The notes: generated by a model from the sequence alone, not told the origin. Counted from the stretch's first letter, positions 1-10,539 are shown. The stretch is DNA of 64,000 nucleotides from Selenomonas sputigena ATCC 35185 (GCF_000208405.1 NC_015437.1:981001-1045000); one strand, 5' to 3'. Translations and numbers: made by a program.

Positions 1-484
1 GGAGGCGATGATCGCGAAGGTCTTGTCGAAGGTCGAATGGCTCGCTATCTTCTTCTTCGCCGGTCTTTTCATCCTCGTCGGCGCACTCGTTGAGACGGGC
101 GTCATCAAGATGCTCGCAGAAGAGGCGATCAAGATCACGAACGGCGATCTCACGGCGACCTCGATGCTCATTCTTTGGATGAGTGCTTACGCTTCGGCGT
201 TCATCGACAACATCCCGTTCGTCGCGACGCTCATTCCGCTGATTCAGGACATGGGGCAGATGGGCATGACGAACCTCGATCCCGTATGGTGGTCTCTCGC
301 CTTGGGCGCCTGCCTCGGCGGCAACGGCACCTTGATCGGCGCTTCGGCGAACGTCGTCGTCGCTTCGATGGCGGCGCAGCGCGGCAAGCCGATCTCCTTC
401 ATCAGCTTCATGAAGATCGCGCTGCCGATGATGACGCTCTCGATTGCGATTTCGAGCGTCTACGTCTGGCTCAGGTATCTGTAA
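1..484 (+). CDS. ArsB/NhaD-family ion transporter, C-terminal part (5' end outside window)
   Basis: The frame is open from the left edge, so about the last 160 residues of a polytopic inner-membrane transporter are present. Hydrophobic segments alternate with two conserved pieces: one around the first third with DNIPF preceded by small residues, and one past the middle with GGNGTLIGASANVV. Such motifs occur in the re-entrant hairpins of the ArsB/NhaD/CitT superfamily (known for the family), which exports arsenite, exchanges Na+/H+ or carries dicarboxylates. The substrate cannot be told from this fragment. An ATG at position 8 is internal, not a start. A hairpin follows the stop. Confidence 0.75.
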   Translation, partial: EAMIAKVLSKVEWLAIFFFAGLFILVGALVETGVIKMLAEEAIKITNGDLTATSMLILWMSAYASAFIDNIPFVATLIPLIQDMGQMGMTNLDPVWWSLALGACLGGNGTLIGASANVVVASMAAQRGKPISFISFMKIALPMMTLSIAISSVYVWLRYL

Positions 485-498
485 ACCGTAAGTTTTTT

Positions 499-535
499 GG
501 GGCGCACGGGGAGACCCGCACGCCCCTCTTTCTCT
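499..535 (+). terminator. Imperfect terminator after the transporter gene
   Basis: GGGGCGCACGGG pairs with CCCGCACGCCCC across a GAGA loop with a two-base mismatch, followed by the pyrimidine run TCTTTCTCT. It separates the transporter from leuS, although leuS has no clear promoter of its own in the gap. Confidence 0.5.
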
Positions 536-551
536 AGGAGGACTTTGTTGT

Positions 552-3026
552 ATGGAGAGATATGCTCCGCAGGAAATCGAAAAAAAGTGGCAGGAGAAGT
601 GGCAGAAGGACGACGTCTACAAGACGGAGATCGATCGCACGCAGCCTGAATATTATGTGCTGGAGATGTTCCCTTACCCGTCGGGCAATCTGCACATGGG
701 GCATGTGCGAAATTATTCGATCGGCGACGTCATCGCCCGTTTCAAGAAGATGCAGGGCTGCAATGTGCTGCACCCGATGGGCTTTGACGCTTTCGGCATG
801 CCGGCGGAGAATGCCGCGATCAAGCACGGTGTGAAGCCCGCCGACTGGACGTATTCCAACATCGAGAACATGAAGCGCCAGCAGATGAGCATGGGGCTTT
901 CCTACGATTGGAGCCGTGAGGCTGTGACCTGTCGTCCCGAGTACTATCGCTGGACGCAGTGGCTCTTTGAGCTTTTCTACAAGAAGGGGCTTGCCTACAA
1001 GAAGGAAGCGTCGGTCAACTGGTGCGATACATGCGGCACGGTGCTCGCGAATGAGCAGGTCATCGACGGCAAATGCTGGCGCTGCGACTCCGAGGTGCAC
1101 AAGAAGGATCTCTCACAGTGGTTTTTGAAGATCACGGACTATGCGGACGAACTTCTCGCCGACCTCGACAAGCTCAAGGGCTGGCCCGAGCGCGTCAAGA
1201 CGATGCAGGAAAATTGGATCGGCCGCTCCGAGGGCTTGGAATTCGACATCGACGTGCCCGCGCTCGGCGAGAAGATCGCCGTCTACACGACGCGTGCCGA
1301 TACGGCGTACGGCGTGACCTTCGTGGCGCTCGCGGCGGAGCACCCTCTGATGGAGAAGATTCTCGCGGATAATCCGAAGGCGGAGGAGCTTCGCGCCTTC
1401 GCCGACAAGGTCAAGGCGCAGTCGGAGCTTGAGCGCACGTCGGGCGAGTCGGAAAAAGAGGGCATGTTTACGGGGCTTTACGCCGTCAATCCCTTCAACG
1501 GCAGGAAGGTCGAGCTTTGGGTCACGAACTACGTGCTCGCCGAGTACGGCACGGGCGCCGTCATGGGCGTGCCGTCGGAGGATCAGCGCGACTGGATGTT
1601 TGCGAAGAAGTACGACCTGCCGATCATCGTCACGCTGCGCCCGAAGGATCGTGAGCTAAAGCTTGAAGAAATGACGGAAGCCTACACGGCGAAGGACGGC
1701 ATCCTCGTGAATTCGGCGGAGTTCGACGGCATGGAGATGCACGAGGCGCTTGCGGCGATTGTCGAAAAGGCGGTCAAGGAGGGCTTTGGCAGGCGCAAGG
1801 TCAACTATCGTCTGCGCGATTGGCTCATCTCGCGCCAGCGCTATTGGGGTGCGCCGATTCCCGTCATCTACTGCGACAAATGCGGCGAGCAGCTCGTTCC
1901 CGAAGAGGAATTGCCCGTCAAGCTGCCCGAGGATGTGAATTTCGAGCAGGGCACCGTTTCCCCTTTGGCGCAGAGCGAATCCTTCGTGCACTGCACATGC
2001 CCGCAGTGCGGCGGTCCTGCAAGGCGCGAGACGGACACGATGGACACTTTTATCTGCTCGTCGTGGTACTACATGCGCTACACAGATCCGCACAACACGC
2101 ACAAGCCGTTTGCAGCGGACAAGGTGAACTACTGGGCGCCTGTCGACCAGTATATCGGCGGCATCGAACATGCGATTTTGCACCTTCTCTATTCGCGCTT
2201 CTTCACGAAGGTGCTGCGCGACGAGAAGCTCCTGGACTTCGACGAGCCGTTCCAAAATCTCCTGACGCAGGGCATGGTCATCAAGGACGGCGCGAAGATG
2301 TCGAAGTCGAAGGGCAACGTCGTCTCGCCCGAGGAGATCATCCAAAAGTATGGCGCTGATACGGCGCGTCTCTTCATTCTCTTCGCCGCGCCCGTCGAGC
2401 GTGACTTGGAGTGGAGCGACCAGGGCGTCGAGGGAGCATTTCGCTTTTTGAACCGCGTCTGGCGCATCGTCGCGCATTTCGAGGATGCGATCCGAGAGGG
2501 CATTGACGACTACGATCACTCGACGCTGACGGCTGAGGAGAAGTCGCTGCGCCGCACGCTGCACCAGACGATCAAGAAGGTCACGGAAGACGTCGGCGAG
2601 CGCTTCATGTTCAACACGGCGATCAGTGCCGTCATGGAACTCGTCAACGCTTTCTACGCGTTCCAGGAAAAGACGGTTCATCCGGGACTCGTGCGCGAGA
2701 TTTCCTTTGCGCTCGTGAAGATGCTCGCGCCGTTCGCGCCGCACATCACGGAGGAGCTTTGGAGCCGCATGGAGGGCAAGGGAAGCGTGCACGATGCAAG
2801 GTGGCCGAAGTTTGACCGTGCGGCTATCGTCGAGGACGAGGTCGAGATCGTCCTGCAGATCAACGGCAAGGTGCGCGACAAGCTGACGGTGCCGGCGGAT
2901 ATGGAGCCGCAGGAGATGGAGAAGCTGGCGCTCGCGCAGCCGAAGGTCGTCGAACTCACGGCGGGAAAGACGGTCGTCAAGGTCATCTGCGTGCCGAAGA
3001 AGCTCGTCAACATCGTCGTCAAATGA
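552..3026 (+). CDS. leuS: Leucyl-tRNA synthetase
   Basis: This class Ia cytoplasmic aminoacyl-tRNA synthetase charges tRNA-Leu. The 824-aa length is normal for bacteria. The HIGH signature appears as HMGH at residues 48-51, and KMSKS is at 582-586 in the context [16 protein letters not shown]. Two CxxC pairs around residues 158-178 (CDTC and CWRC) and two more in the second third (CDKC, CPQC) suggest zinc knuckles. The CP1 editing domain lies between about residues 225 and 415. The start is the ATG 10 bases after AGGAGG (536-541). No T-box leader is visible in the 67-bp upstream gap. Confidence 0.98.
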   Translation: MERYAPQEIEKKWQEKWQKDDVYKTEIDRTQPEYYVLEMFPYPSGNLHMGHVRNYSIGDVIARFKKMQGCNVLHPMGFDAFGMPAENAAIKHGVKPADWTYSNIENMKRQQMSMGLSYDWSREAVTCRPEYYRWTQWLFELFYKKGLAYKKEASVNWCDTCGTVLANEQVIDGKCWRCDSEVHKKDLSQWFLKITDYADELLADLDKLKGWPERVKTMQENWIGRSEGLEFDIDVPALGEKIAVYTTRADTAYGVTFVALAAEHPLMEKILADNPKAEELRAFADKVKAQSELERTSGESEKEGMFTGLYAVNPFNGRKVELWVTNYVLAEYGTGAVMGVPSEDQRDWMFAKKYDLPIIVTLRPKDRELKLEEMTEAYTAKDGILVNSAEFDGMEMHEALAAIVEKAVKEGFGRRKVNYRLRDWLISRQRYWGAPIPVIYCDKCGEQLVPEEELPVKLPEDVNFEQGTVSPLAQSESFVHCTCPQCGGPARRETDTMDTFICSSWYYMRYTDPHNTHKPFAADKVNYWAPVDQYIGGIEHAILHLLYSRFFTKVLRDEKLLDFDEPFQNLLTQGMVIKDGAKMSKSKGNVVSPEEIIQKYGADTARLFILFAAPVERDLEWSDQGVEGAFRFLNRVWRIVAHFEDAIREGIDDYDHSTLTAEEKSLRRTLHQTIKKVTEDVGERFMFNTAISAVMELVNAFYAFQEKTVHPGLVREISFALVKMLAPFAPHITEELWSRMEGKGSVHDARWPKFDRAAIVEDEVEIVLQINGKVRDKLTVPADMEPQEMEKLALAQPKVVELTAGKTVVKVICVPKKLVNIVVK

Positions 3027-3143
3027 CTTTTTTGAACAATAAAAGCGTTTGCAAGTGCGTTGGGAGTACTCCTTCCGGCGCACTGCGCAGAGGGGCTGGC
3101 GCTTCGCCAAGCTCCTTTTCGCGCTTTGCCGAATGGTGGAATC

Positions 3144-6100
3144 ATGAAAGCACTTTTTGAACAAATGATGCAGGATGGCTCGGCTCGAAAGATTGTCGAG
3201 GCCTTTTCGCGCCGCGCGGGCAAGACGCTCGTCTACGGTCTCAGCGGCTCGCAGAAGCACGCGCTCTTCGCTGCCGCCTGCAACACCGCAGAGAAGCCCG
3301 TGGTCATCGTCACGCACAGCCGCGAGGCGATCGAGGCGTGGCGCGCTGATCTGACGGCTCTTCTGCCGACGCGCGAACTCATGGAACTGCCCGAGGTCGA
3401 CATGATGGCGGTGGAAGCGACGGCGAAGGGCATGGAACGCACGGCTCTGCGCATGGGCGTACTCGGCAGGCTGCTCAAGAAGAATCCTGTCATCGTGCTC
3501 GCTCACGCCGCCGCCGCCGTACAGAAGGGAGTATCGCGCCGAGATTTCGAGCGCATGAGCCTGCGCCTTGAAGTCGGTGCGACGCTCTCGCGCGAGACGC
3601 TTCTTTCGCGTCTCGTCGAGCTTGGCTACGAGGCAGCGGGCGAGGTCGATGGACTCGGGCAGTTCAGCGCGCGCGGCGGTATCGTCGATATCTATCCGCT
3701 CAATGCGTCCTTGCCGCTTCGTCTGGAATTCTTCGACGATGAGATCGACTCTTTGCGAGAGTTTGATCCAGCGACGCGGCGCTCCGTGCGCAATGTGCCG
3801 TCGGCGGTGGTGCTGCCCGTCGCTACCCCCGAGGAATCCGGCGAGGCTGCGACATTCCTCTCCTACTTGGAGGGTGAGGGTGCCGTCATTTTCGACGAAC
3901 CTTTGCGCACGCGTGAAAGTGCACAAAAACTCGTCAAGGAGACGCCCGAGCTGAGGTCGAAACTTTTCTCATGGGAAGAACTTGTGGCGGGCGCTGAAGG
4001 CAATGCGACCTTCTTCGCAGCCCTCATGCTGCAGAAGATCCACGGCGCGGAGCCGGACAGTCTCGTGAGCCTGGCTGTGCAGGCAGTCGCGCCCTTCCAA
4101 CGGCAGATGGATCTTTTGAAGAATGAGGCGCGAAACTGGCTTTCCAACAAGCAGCACGTCGTCCTTCTCGTCGGTGAGGCGGAGAAGGCTGCTTCCCTGC
4201 GCGAGCTTTTCGCGAAGTCTCGCATACCATCTGCCGTTGCAGCGGGAGACGAGCCTTTGAGCGACGCTTATCTGAACATCGTGGTGGGCACGCTCTCGAA
4301 CGGCTTCGAATTGCCCGGGGCGCGGCTCATCGTCGTGTCCGAAAAGGACATCTTCGGCAGGCAGAAGAAGAAACTCGCGCAGAAAGCCTCGAAGGAAGAG
4401 CGCATTGCACACTTCCGCGAGATCAACGTCGGCGATTACGTCGTCCACGTGAATCATGGCGTCGGCAAGTATCTGGGTGTCGAAACGCTCGATGTGGGCG
4501 GCATCAAGAAAGACTATCTGCACATCAAGTACGGCGGCGACGACAAGCTCTTTGTGCCGACCGATCAGGTGGGACTCCTGCAGAAATACATCGGCTCGGA
4601 GGGCGAGACGCCGCGTTTGCACCGCATGGGCGGCACGGAGTGGGTCAAGGCGAAGGCGCGCGCGCGCGCATCCGTCGAGGACATCGCCGACGAACTCATC
4701 GCGCTCTACGCGAAGCGCCGCGCGGCGAAGGGCTTCGCATTTTCCCCCGATACGCCGTGGCAGCGGGAGTTCGAGGACGCCTTCCCTTATGAGGAGACGC
4801 CCGACCAGCGCCGCGCCATTGAGGAGATCAAGGCGGATATGGAAAAGCCCGAGCCGATGGATCGCCTGCTCTGCGGCGATGTCGGCTTCGGCAAGACGGA
4901 GGTGGCGATCCGCGCCGCCTACAAGGCGGTCATGGATCATAAGCAGGTCGCCGTGCTCGTGCCGACGACCGTGCTTGCACAGCAGCACTTCCAGACGTTT
5001 TCCGCACGCTTCGCCGATTTCGGCGTGAGCGTCGACGTCATCTGCCGCTTTCGCTCGGCGAAGGAGCAGAAGGCGACGATCGAGCGTCTGGAGGCGAACA
5101 AGGTCGACGTGCTCATCGGCACGCACGCTATCCTGAATCAGAAGCGCGTGCATTTTTCCGACCTCGGGCTTCTGATCGTCGACGAGGAGCAGCGCTTCGG
5201 CGTCAAGCAGAAGGAGAAGATCAAGAAACTCGCGGCGGGCGTAGACGTGCTGACGCTTTCGGCGACGCCGATTCCGCGGACGCTTCACATGTCGCTCGTC
5301 GGAGCGCGCGACATGAGCATCATCGAGACGCCGCCCGCCGAGCGCTTCCCCGTGCAGAGCTACGTCATCGAGGACAACGGCGCTGTCTTGAAGAATGCCA
5401 TTCGCCGCGAACTTCGACGTGGCGGGCAGGTTTACTTCGTCTACAACCGCGTCGAGAGCATCGACATCATGCGCCGACGGCTCGAAGAGCTCGTGCCTGA
5501 GGCGCGGATTCAGACGGGGCACGGGCAGATGGCGGAAGAGCTTTTGGAGCGCGTCATGGTCGATTTCTACGAGGGGCGCTACGACATCCTGCTTGCGACG
5601 AGCATTGTGGAAAACGGTCTCGACGTGGCGAACGCGAACACGATCATCGTATACAACGCCGATCGTTTCGGTTTGTCGCAGCTCTATCAGATGCGCGGCC
5701 GCGTCGGCCGGTCGAATCACATGGCGTTTGCCTATTTCGTCTATCAGGCCGACAAGGTCTTGTCCGAGATGGCGGAAAAGCGTCTGCAAGCGATGAAGGA
5801 GTTTGCCGAGCTGGGCGCAGGTTTCAAGATCGCCATGCGCGACCTTGAGATTCGCGGCGCGGGGAACCTCCTTGGTGCAGAGCAGCACGGTCACATCGCG
5901 AGCGTCGGCTTCGAGATGTACTCGAAGCTTCTTGACGAGGCGATCGAGGAGAGGCGCACGGGAAAGCCGCCTGAAGAGAAGCTTGAACCTGTTGTCGACA
6001 TCGAGGCGGAAGCCTACCTCGACGGCGAATACATCAACGATCCCATGCACAAGATCGAGATTTACCAGCGCATTGCAGCGATTCGTAAGAATGCGGAGAT

Positions 6101-6500
6101 TCAGGAACTGCTCGACGAATTGATCGATCGCTTCGGCGAGCCGACGCCCGTCGTGCTGCGTCTGCTGGAAGTCGCACGCATACGCAATTACGCGCGAGAA
6201 CTTGGCATACGTTCCGTCGTGGAAAAGCCGATGTTCTTGGAAATCTCTTTTGTCGAGAAACCGATGCTCGATCCCGACGGGCTGTTGAAGCTCCTCGGCC
6301 TCTTCGGCAGGAACGCCAAGATGCTGCCGCCGCCGCAGCAGATGCTTCGCATACGTCTGGCCGCGCAGTACAAGAAGAACATCGCGAACTTCATCACGCG
6401 CCTTCTGATGCTGCTGAAGGGCGAGCAGGACGCTTTCTCGGCGAGGGGAGCGGCAGCGAAAAAAGTTCAGGCAAATGGGAAAGGAGGCGGGCGCAGATGA
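3144..6500 (+). CDS. mfd: Transcription-repair coupling factor Mfd
   Basis: This superfamily 2 translocase removes RNA polymerase stalled at DNA lesions and recruits UvrA. The protein is about 1118 aa. The N-terminal UvrB-like region is followed by the RNA-polymerase-interaction (CarD-like) domain beginning near [14 protein letters not shown], then the translocase with Walker [10 protein letters not shown] near residue 578 and DEEQ near 680, and a C-terminal TRCF domain. The open frame extends 28 codons upstream, but MKALFEQMM at 3144 fits family N-termini and has GGTGGA just before it. The stop overlaps the next gene by 4 bases, implying co-transcription. Confidence 0.97.
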   Translation: MKALFEQMMQDGSARKIVEAFSRRAGKTLVYGLSGSQKHALFAAACNTAEKPVVIVTHSREAIEAWRADLTALLPTRELMELPEVDMMAVEATAKGMERTALRMGVLGRLLKKNPVIVLAHAAAAVQKGVSRRDFERMSLRLEVGATLSRETLLSRLVELGYEAAGEVDGLGQFSARGGIVDIYPLNASLPLRLEFFDDEIDSLREFDPATRRSVRNVPSAVVLPVATPEESGEAATFLSYLEGEGAVIFDEPLRTRESAQKLVKETPELRSKLFSWEELVAGAEGNATFFAALMLQKIHGAEPDSLVSLAVQAVAPFQRQMDLLKNEARNWLSNKQHVVLLVGEAEKAASLRELFAKSRIPSAVAAGDEPLSDAYLNIVVGTLSNGFELPGARLIVVSEKDIFGRQKKKLAQKASKEERIAHFREINVGDYVVHVNHGVGKYLGVETLDVGGIKKDYLHIKYGGDDKLFVPTDQVGLLQKYIGSEGETPRLHRMGGTEWVKAKARARASVEDIADELIALYAKRRAAKGFAFSPDTPWQREFEDAFPYEETPDQRRAIEEIKADMEKPEPMDRLLCGDVGFGKTEVAIRAAYKAVMDHKQVAVLVPTTVLAQQHFQTFSARFADFGVSVDVICRFRSAKEQKATIERLEANKVDVLIGTHAILNQKRVHFSDLGLLIVDEEQRFGVKQKEKIKKLAAGVDVLTLSATPIPRTLHMSLVGARDMSIIETPPAERFPVQSYVIEDNGAVLKNAIRRELRRGGQVYFVYNRVESIDIMRRRLEELVPEARIQTGHGQMAEELLERVMVDFYEGRYDILLATSIVENGLDVANANTIIVYNADRFGLSQLYQMRGRVGRSNHMAFAYFVYQADKVLSEMAEKRLQAMKEFAELGAGFKIAMRDLEIRGAGNLLGAEQHGHIASVGFEMYSKLLDEAIEERRTGKPPEEKLEPVVDIEAEAYLDGEYINDPMHKIEIYQRIAAIRKNAEIQELLDELIDRFGEPTPVVLRLLEVARIRNYARELGIRSVVEKPMFLEISFVEKPMLDPDGLLKLLGLFGRNAKMLPPPQQMLRIRLAAQYKKNIANFITRLLMLLKGEQDAFSARGAAAKKVQANGKGGGRR

Positions 6501-7192
6501 AAGATGCGGGAAGTATCACGGTCGTGGGACTCGGCCCCGGCCGCTTCGGACTCATCACGCTCGAAAGCATGGAGGCGATGACGAGCGGGCGAAGCCTTCT
6601 GCTGCGCACGGCGGTTCATCCGTCCGTGGCGGAACTTAAGCGGCGCGGCGTTCCTTTCACGAGCTACGATTCCTGGTATGAGAAGGCGCAAAGTTTTGAG
6701 GAGCTTTACCATGCGATTGCGGAAGATCTCGCCGCGAGGGCGCGCGCAGGCGAGGAGATCGTCTACGCCGTGCCCGGCAGCCCCTTTGTGGCGGAGCGCA
6801 CGGTCATTTTTCTGCGTGATTTGTGTGCGAAGGAAGGCTTGGAGCTTTCTATTCTGCCGGGCATGAGCTTCATAGAGACGCTCTACGGCAGTCTCGGCAT
6901 CGATCCCGTCGAAGGTCTTACGATCCTCGACGCATCGGATGCGGCGGGCATGACCTTTCGTTTTTCGACGGGGGTGCTCTTCACGCAGGTCTACAGCCGC
7001 GAGATCGCTTCCGAGTTGAAACTCGCCTTGATGGAGCGAATGAAGGACGAGAGGGAAGTCATCTATCTGCACAACATTGCGCTGCCCGATGAATCCGTGC
7101 GCCCGATGCCGCTCTATGAAATCGACAGGCAGACGGACATAGATCATCTGACGAGCCTTTTCATCCCTTGCGATAGCTTCCAGGATGATTAA
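6497..7192 (+). CDS. Stand-alone tetrapyrrole-methylase domain protein (YabN N-terminal half)
   Basis: 231 aa. The start VVGLGPGRFGLITLES is the GxGPG SAM-binding loop of tetrapyrrole (corrin/porphyrin) methylases, and ILPGMSFIETLYGSLG is the usual second motif. In many Firmicutes the gene after mfd is yabN, which fuses this domain to a MazG NTP-pyrophosphatase. Here the protein stops after the methylase domain, and no MazG segment follows in any frame before hup. The substrate is unknown and it need not act in corrin synthesis. It overlaps mfd by ATGA, so it is probably co-transcribed. Confidence 0.8.
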   Translation: MKDAGSITVVGLGPGRFGLITLESMEAMTSGRSLLLRTAVHPSVAELKRRGVPFTSYDSWYEKAQSFEELYHAIAEDLAARARAGEEIVYAVPGSPFVAERTVIFLRDLCAKEGLELSILPGMSFIETLYGSLGIDPVEGLTILDASDAAGMTFRFSTGVLFTQVYSREIASELKLALMERMKDEREVIYLHNIALPDESVRPMPLYEIDRQTDIDHLTSLFIPCDSFQDD

Positions 7193-7216
7193 AAAAGCCT
7201 GCGAAAGGCGGTTTTT
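7193..7216 (+). terminator. Terminator after the mfd-methylase operon
   Basis: AAAAGCCT, GCGAA, then AGGC and a GGTTTTT tail form a short GC stem flanked by A and T runs directly after the stop codon. More T runs follow at 7221-7237. Confidence 0.6.
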
Positions 7217-7312
7217 CAAGTTTTTTTGCACTTTTTTCGCGGTGAGAAAGAGGATTCTAGGCAACTACAGCGAATAAAGGTAGCGTAACAAATTCAAAAG
7301 GAGGCTACAAAC

Positions 7313-7591
7313 GTGAACAAAACGGAATTAGTGGCTAACGTAGCGGAAAAAGCAGGTCTGTCGAAGAAGGTTGCCGAGCAGGCTCTGGGCGCGATCATCG
7401 AGAGCATCGAAGAGGCTCTTGTCGAGGGCGACAAGGTTCAGCTCATCGGCTTCGGCACGTTCGAGGTCAAGGATCGCGCTGCCCGTACCGGCCGCAATCC
7501 GCAGACGGGCAAGGAAATCAAGATTGCCGCTTCGAGGAATCCTGTTTTCAAGGCGGGCAAGGCTTTGAAGGACGCTGTCAACAACAAGTGA
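7313..7591 (+). CDS. hup: Nucleoid protein HU
   Basis: 92-aa histone-like DNA-bending protein acting as a homodimer on the nucleoid. The sequence shows the full family plan: an N-terminal helical dimerisation part ([17 protein letters not shown]), the [20 protein letters not shown] arm with the DNA-intercalating RNP region, and a short C-terminal helix ending in [13 protein letters not shown]. The start is GTG, supported by AAAGGAGG at 7297-7304. Flanking terminators on both sides suggest an independent transcript; I could not place its promoter convincingly. Confidence 0.97.
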   Translation: MNKTELVANVAEKAGLSKKVAEQALGAIIESIEEALVEGDKVQLIGFGTFEVKDRAARTGRNPQTGKEIKIAASRNPVFKAGKALKDAVNNK

Positions 7592-7609
7592 GCACGGTGG
7601 CTCTCCGAG

Positions 7610-7635
7610 GGCTGGGTTTTTACCCAGCCTTTTTT
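7610..7635 (+). terminator. Strong terminator of hup
   Basis: Perfect 8-bp stem GGCTGGGT/ACCCAGCC with a TTTT loop, followed by six T residues. Confidence 0.92.
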
Positions 7636-7669
7636 CGTAGCGTTTTACAGTTTTCGAGAGGTGGTTCGC

Positions 7670-8422
7670 ATGAATCGCGTTGTTCTTCTTACGGGCGGCA
7701 CGTCGGGCATCGGTCTTGCAGCGGCGCGTCTTTTCCTGCAGGCGGGCAGCACGGTCGCACTGGCGGGGCGATCGGCCGCGCGTGGCGAGGCGGCGCTCGC
7801 CTCGTTGGGTGAATTGGCGCTCGATGGGCGCGCCGCATTCTTCGCTGCCGACCTGCGCCGCGCCGATGAGGCGAGGCGGCTCGTGGGCGCGGTGTGCGAA
7901 CGCTTTTCGCGCCTCGATGTTCTCGTGAACTCGGCGGGGATTTATTTGGAACGCGCGCTGGAGGATTTGACAGAAGAGGAATTCGAGGACGTCATGGACA
8001 CGAACGTCAAGGGCGCTTTTTTTACGACGCAGGCGGCGCTTGCGCCCTTGAAGGCGAGTCGCGGCAGCATCGTTAATCTTTCGTCGGATGCGGGAATTCA
8101 CGGCAATTTTCTGTGCACGGCCTACTGCGCATCGAAGGGCGCCGTGACGCTCTTCACGAAATCCCTCGCCTTGGAGCTTGCGCCTTTCGGCGTGCGCGTG
8201 AACTGCGTGTGCCCCGGAGACGTCGCAACGCCGATGACGGAGGCGCAGCTGCAGGATGCTCCTGACCGTGAAGAGGCTCTGCGGCAGATGTCGGGCGTCT
8301 ATCCGCTCGGTCGTATCGCGCGGGCGGAAGAAGTCGCCGATATTATTTTTTTTCTGGCCTCCGATGCCGCTTCCTTCGTGACGGGCGCGGCGTGGAGCGT
8401 AGACGGCGGCCTTACGGCTTGA
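7670..8422 (+). CDS. Short-chain dehydrogenase/reductase (SDR)
   Basis: 250-aa Rossmann-fold NAD(P)-dependent oxidoreductase. Visible motifs are the cofactor loop TGGTSGIG at residues 7-14, NSAG near 88, the catalytic Ser (NLSSDAG) and YCASKG containing Tyr-x-x-x-Lys, and the C-terminal VDGG typical of classical SDRs. Family members of this kind act on many alcohols, sugars and acyl-ACPs, so the substrate is undetermined. A GTG at 7661 is in frame, but it lies inside the ribosome-binding site GAGAGGTGG, so the ATG at 7670 is chosen. Confidence 0.88.
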   Translation: MNRVVLLTGGTSGIGLAAARLFLQAGSTVALAGRSAARGEAALASLGELALDGRAAFFAADLRRADEARRLVGAVCERFSRLDVLVNSAGIYLERALEDLTEEEFEDVMDTNVKGAFFTTQAALAPLKASRGSIVNLSSDAGIHGNFLCTAYCASKGAVTLFTKSLALELAPFGVRVNCVCPGDVATPMTEAQLQDAPDREEALRQMSGVYPLGRIARAEEVADIIFFLASDAASFVTGAAWSVDGGLTA

Positions 8423-8452
8423 GGAGGCAGGCAGCAGCGAACGTCTGTTTCG

Positions 8453-8481
8453 TTGTATCTGCTCCTTGCTTGTGCTAAAAT
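8453..8481 (+). promoter_or_regulatory. Sigma-70-type promoter of the glycosyltransferase gene
   Basis: TTGTAT, a 17-bp spacer, then TAAAAT preceded by TGC, an extended -10 element. The predicted start of transcription is near 8488. Confidence 0.7.
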
Positions 8482-8544
8482 AGAGGGCATGACAAAGGAG
8501 AATTGTTTGATTATTTCATTTTCAAGAGTGAGGGAAGGTCGGTC

Positions 8545-9675
8545 ATGGCGGCTCGCAGCTATCTGATCGTAGCGGCGTCGATCGGCTCGGGGCACATGAA
8601 GGCAGCGGAAGCCTTGGCAGCGGCTCTTTTGCGGGCGGAGCCGGAGGCGCATGTGGCGGTCGTCGACTTCACGAAGCGCGATACGGCGTGGGTCACTTGG
8701 TTCATGAAGGCGGTCTACCTGAAGATGCTGCACTTCATGCCGAACCTTTACCAGCTGCTCTATCGCTTCACGGGGCACAGGCAGGGCGCTTCGCCCGTGC
8801 AGAAGCTCATCGCTTCCTTGACGAAGCGCAACATGCGCAGTCTTGTGCGCCGTCATGCAGCGGACACGGTGATCTGCACGCATCCGTTTCCCGAGGGTGC
8901 GGCGTCGTGCCTCAAGGAGAGCGGCGAGGAAGATTTCTTTTTCGCCACGGTTCTTACGGACTACAGCGTGCACCGCATGTGGTTCTATCCGGGTGTCGAC
9001 GCCTTCTTCGTCGCGACGGAGAGGATGCGGCGCAGCCTCGTCAAGGAAGGCTGTGCGGCGACGGCGGTTCATGCGACGGGCATTCCGATCCTGCCGCTTT
9101 CCCCGGCAGGTTTTGACCGTGCGGCGATTTGTGAAAGGCTCGGACTCAGCGAGTCGCTTCCGACGATCCTCGTCATGGGCGGCGGTCTCGGACTCGGCGA
9201 TGTGGCTCATTCTCTGGAGAAGATTGAGGATGTCGCGGAAAAGCTGCAGATCCTCGTCGTCGCAGGGAAGAACGAGCGTCTTCTCGCTTGGGTCAAGGAA
9301 CATGCCGTGCGCTCGCACCATGCGGTTCGCGCCTGGGGATATACCGATGCTGTACCCGAACTCATGGCGGCCGCCGCGCTTCTCATATCGAAGCCCGGCG
9401 CACTGACCATCAGCGAGGCGTGGGCGATGGGCGTGCCGCTGATTCTGCACGAGCCGATTCCGGGGCCGGAGCTTGAGAATGCGATGATTGCAAGCGAGCG
9501 CGGCACGGCGGTCTGGCTCGGCAAGGGCGAAAATCTGGCGGCTCTCGTCATGGGGCTGCTGGGAGACGCCCCGCGTCTCGCCTCCATGCGAGAGGCGGCG
9601 CGTCTCGCGAGCCGCCCCGCAGCGGCGCAGGAGATCGCCCGCTTTCTGCAGGCGGCAGGCGCAAGCGTCGGTTGA
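8545..9675 (+). CDS. MGDG-synthase-like (GT28) glycosyltransferase
   Basis: About 376 aa. The N-terminal VAASIGSGHMKAAEAL contains the GSGH motif of the monogalactosyldiacylglycerol synthase/processive diacylglycerol glucosyltransferase family. The C-terminal half has the GT-B nucleotide-sugar site SKPGALTISEAWAMGVP and an EPIPGPELENA tail. Family members glycosylate diacylglycerol at the inner membrane face. I infer a glycolipid role, possibly in envelope lipids. The start is the ATG after AGGGAAGG (8531-8538). An in-frame TTG at 8503 lies only 2 nt after AAAGGAG, too close to be preferred. Confidence 0.82.
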   Translation: MAARSYLIVAASIGSGHMKAAEALAAALLRAEPEAHVAVVDFTKRDTAWVTWFMKAVYLKMLHFMPNLYQLLYRFTGHRQGASPVQKLIASLTKRNMRSLVRRHAADTVICTHPFPEGAASCLKESGEEDFFFATVLTDYSVHRMWFYPGVDAFFVATERMRRSLVKEGCAATAVHATGIPILPLSPAGFDRAAICERLGLSESLPTILVMGGGLGLGDVAHSLEKIEDVAEKLQILVVAGKNERLLAWVKEHAVRSHHAVRAWGYTDAVPELMAAAALLISKPGALTISEAWAMGVPLILHEPIPGPELENAMIASERGTAVWLGKGENLAALVMGLLGDAPRLASMREAARLASRPAAAQEIARFLQAAGASVG

Positions 9676-9714
9676 CGAATATGTTTTTTACGATTTCGGG
9701 CGAGGGTGGTTTTT

Positions 9715-10161
9715 GTGGCAGTATCGAAATTGGAAAAGGACGCGAACGGCGCGTTTCGCTGTCCGCAGTGCGGCAGGCCACTTCGCACGGTTGAGGGCGG
9801 CACGGTCATGATCCGGGGTGGCAAGGCGGATTTGGAAGGCGTGAAACCGCGCTATGAATGCGACAACTGCAGGGTGTTTTACCGCGAGCTTCTGAATTCG
9901 GGCTATTACGATGTGTTCGACATGCCGAAGATCAAGGCGGTCGGCGATCTCGCGCCGACGATCCTGCGCGCTGACGCCGAGGGGCACGCGCCGTGTCCTC
10001 GCTGCGGCGGGCAGCTCGACCTTGTCGAATGGCAGCCAGTTCATCTCGTGGACGGCAAGGCGGATATGGAGAACGTCTCTTCGCACTTTCGCTGTGCGAG
10101 CTGCGATTCCATATTTCGGCGCATAGCGACGACGGAATATTTTCAGTGGGCGGAGAAGTAG
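9715..10161 (+). CDS. Zinc-ribbon protein with internal domain duplication, function unknown
   Basis: About 148 aa. Two copies of one module can be read. Each has a CPxCG knuckle, a VE strand, GKADxE, then CxxC followed by (V/I)F(Y/R)R: CPQCG...CDNC near residues 16-57 and CPRCG...CASC near 94-138. Each copy could bind one zinc. I do not recognise the family. The GTG start at 9715 sits 5 bases after GAGGGTGG; the upstream in-frame GTG at 9706 overlaps that site. It is close to the glycosyltransferase gene and probably co-transcribed with it. Confidence 0.7.
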   Translation: MAVSKLEKDANGAFRCPQCGRPLRTVEGGTVMIRGGKADLEGVKPRYECDNCRVFYRELLNSGYYDVFDMPKIKAVGDLAPTILRADAEGHAPCPRCGGQLDLVEWQPVHLVDGKADMENVSSHFRCASCDSIFRRIATTEYFQWAEK

Positions 10162-10240
10162 TTGCCCCAATCGCAGGAGGAAGATGCTCCGTGCAGCTGT
10201 ACGGGCAGGAGAAGCGCATCGATGCGCACGGAAGGTCGTG

Positions 10241-10537
10241 ATGGAGATGGCAACGGAAAGCAAGCGCAGGGGACACCGGCTCGACTGGTTCGTCGTCGTC
10301 ATCCTTTGCGTGCTCGGGTACTTCTCCTACACGATGATCGATCAGCAGATTCACCTGAACGAGCTTGACCGCGACTGTGCGGCGGCGCAGCAACGTCTGG
10401 AAACAGCGCAGCGGGAGAACGCAGAGCTTAAGGATCTCAAGGCAAAGCTCGACGATCCCGTCTACATCGAGAAGACGGCACGCGAAGAACTCGGCATGAC
10501 ACACGAGGGCGAGCTGCCGTATATCGCGAAAAAGTGA
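10241..10537 (+). CDS. Septum formation initiator (DivIC/FtsB family)
   Basis: About 98 aa with the standard layout: a short basic cytoplasmic start, one membrane helix (WFVVVILCVLGYFSYTMI), then a coiled coil from about residue 40 to 70 (LDRDCAAAQQRLETAQREN), and the C-terminal TAREELGMTHEGE motif (A-R-E-E-L-G-M). Family members sit in the divisome with FtsL and DivIB/FtsQ. The ATG at 10241 follows GGAAGG by 5 bases. Another in-frame ATG at 10247 and an upstream one at 10184 with AGGAGG are possible. Confidence 0.88.
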   Translation: MEMATESKRRGHRLDWFVVVILCVLGYFSYTMIDQQIHLNELDRDCAAAQQRLETAQRENAELKDLKAKLDDPVYIEKTAREELGMTHEGELPYIAKK

Positions 10538-10539
10538 GA

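Noticed and set aside
1656-6050. Very long open frames on the minus strand opposite leuS and mfd (756 and 693 codons)
   Set aside because: They are antisense to well-defined genes, Arg/Leu/His-rich and without recognisable domains. High third-position GC of the real genes keeps the opposite frame open.
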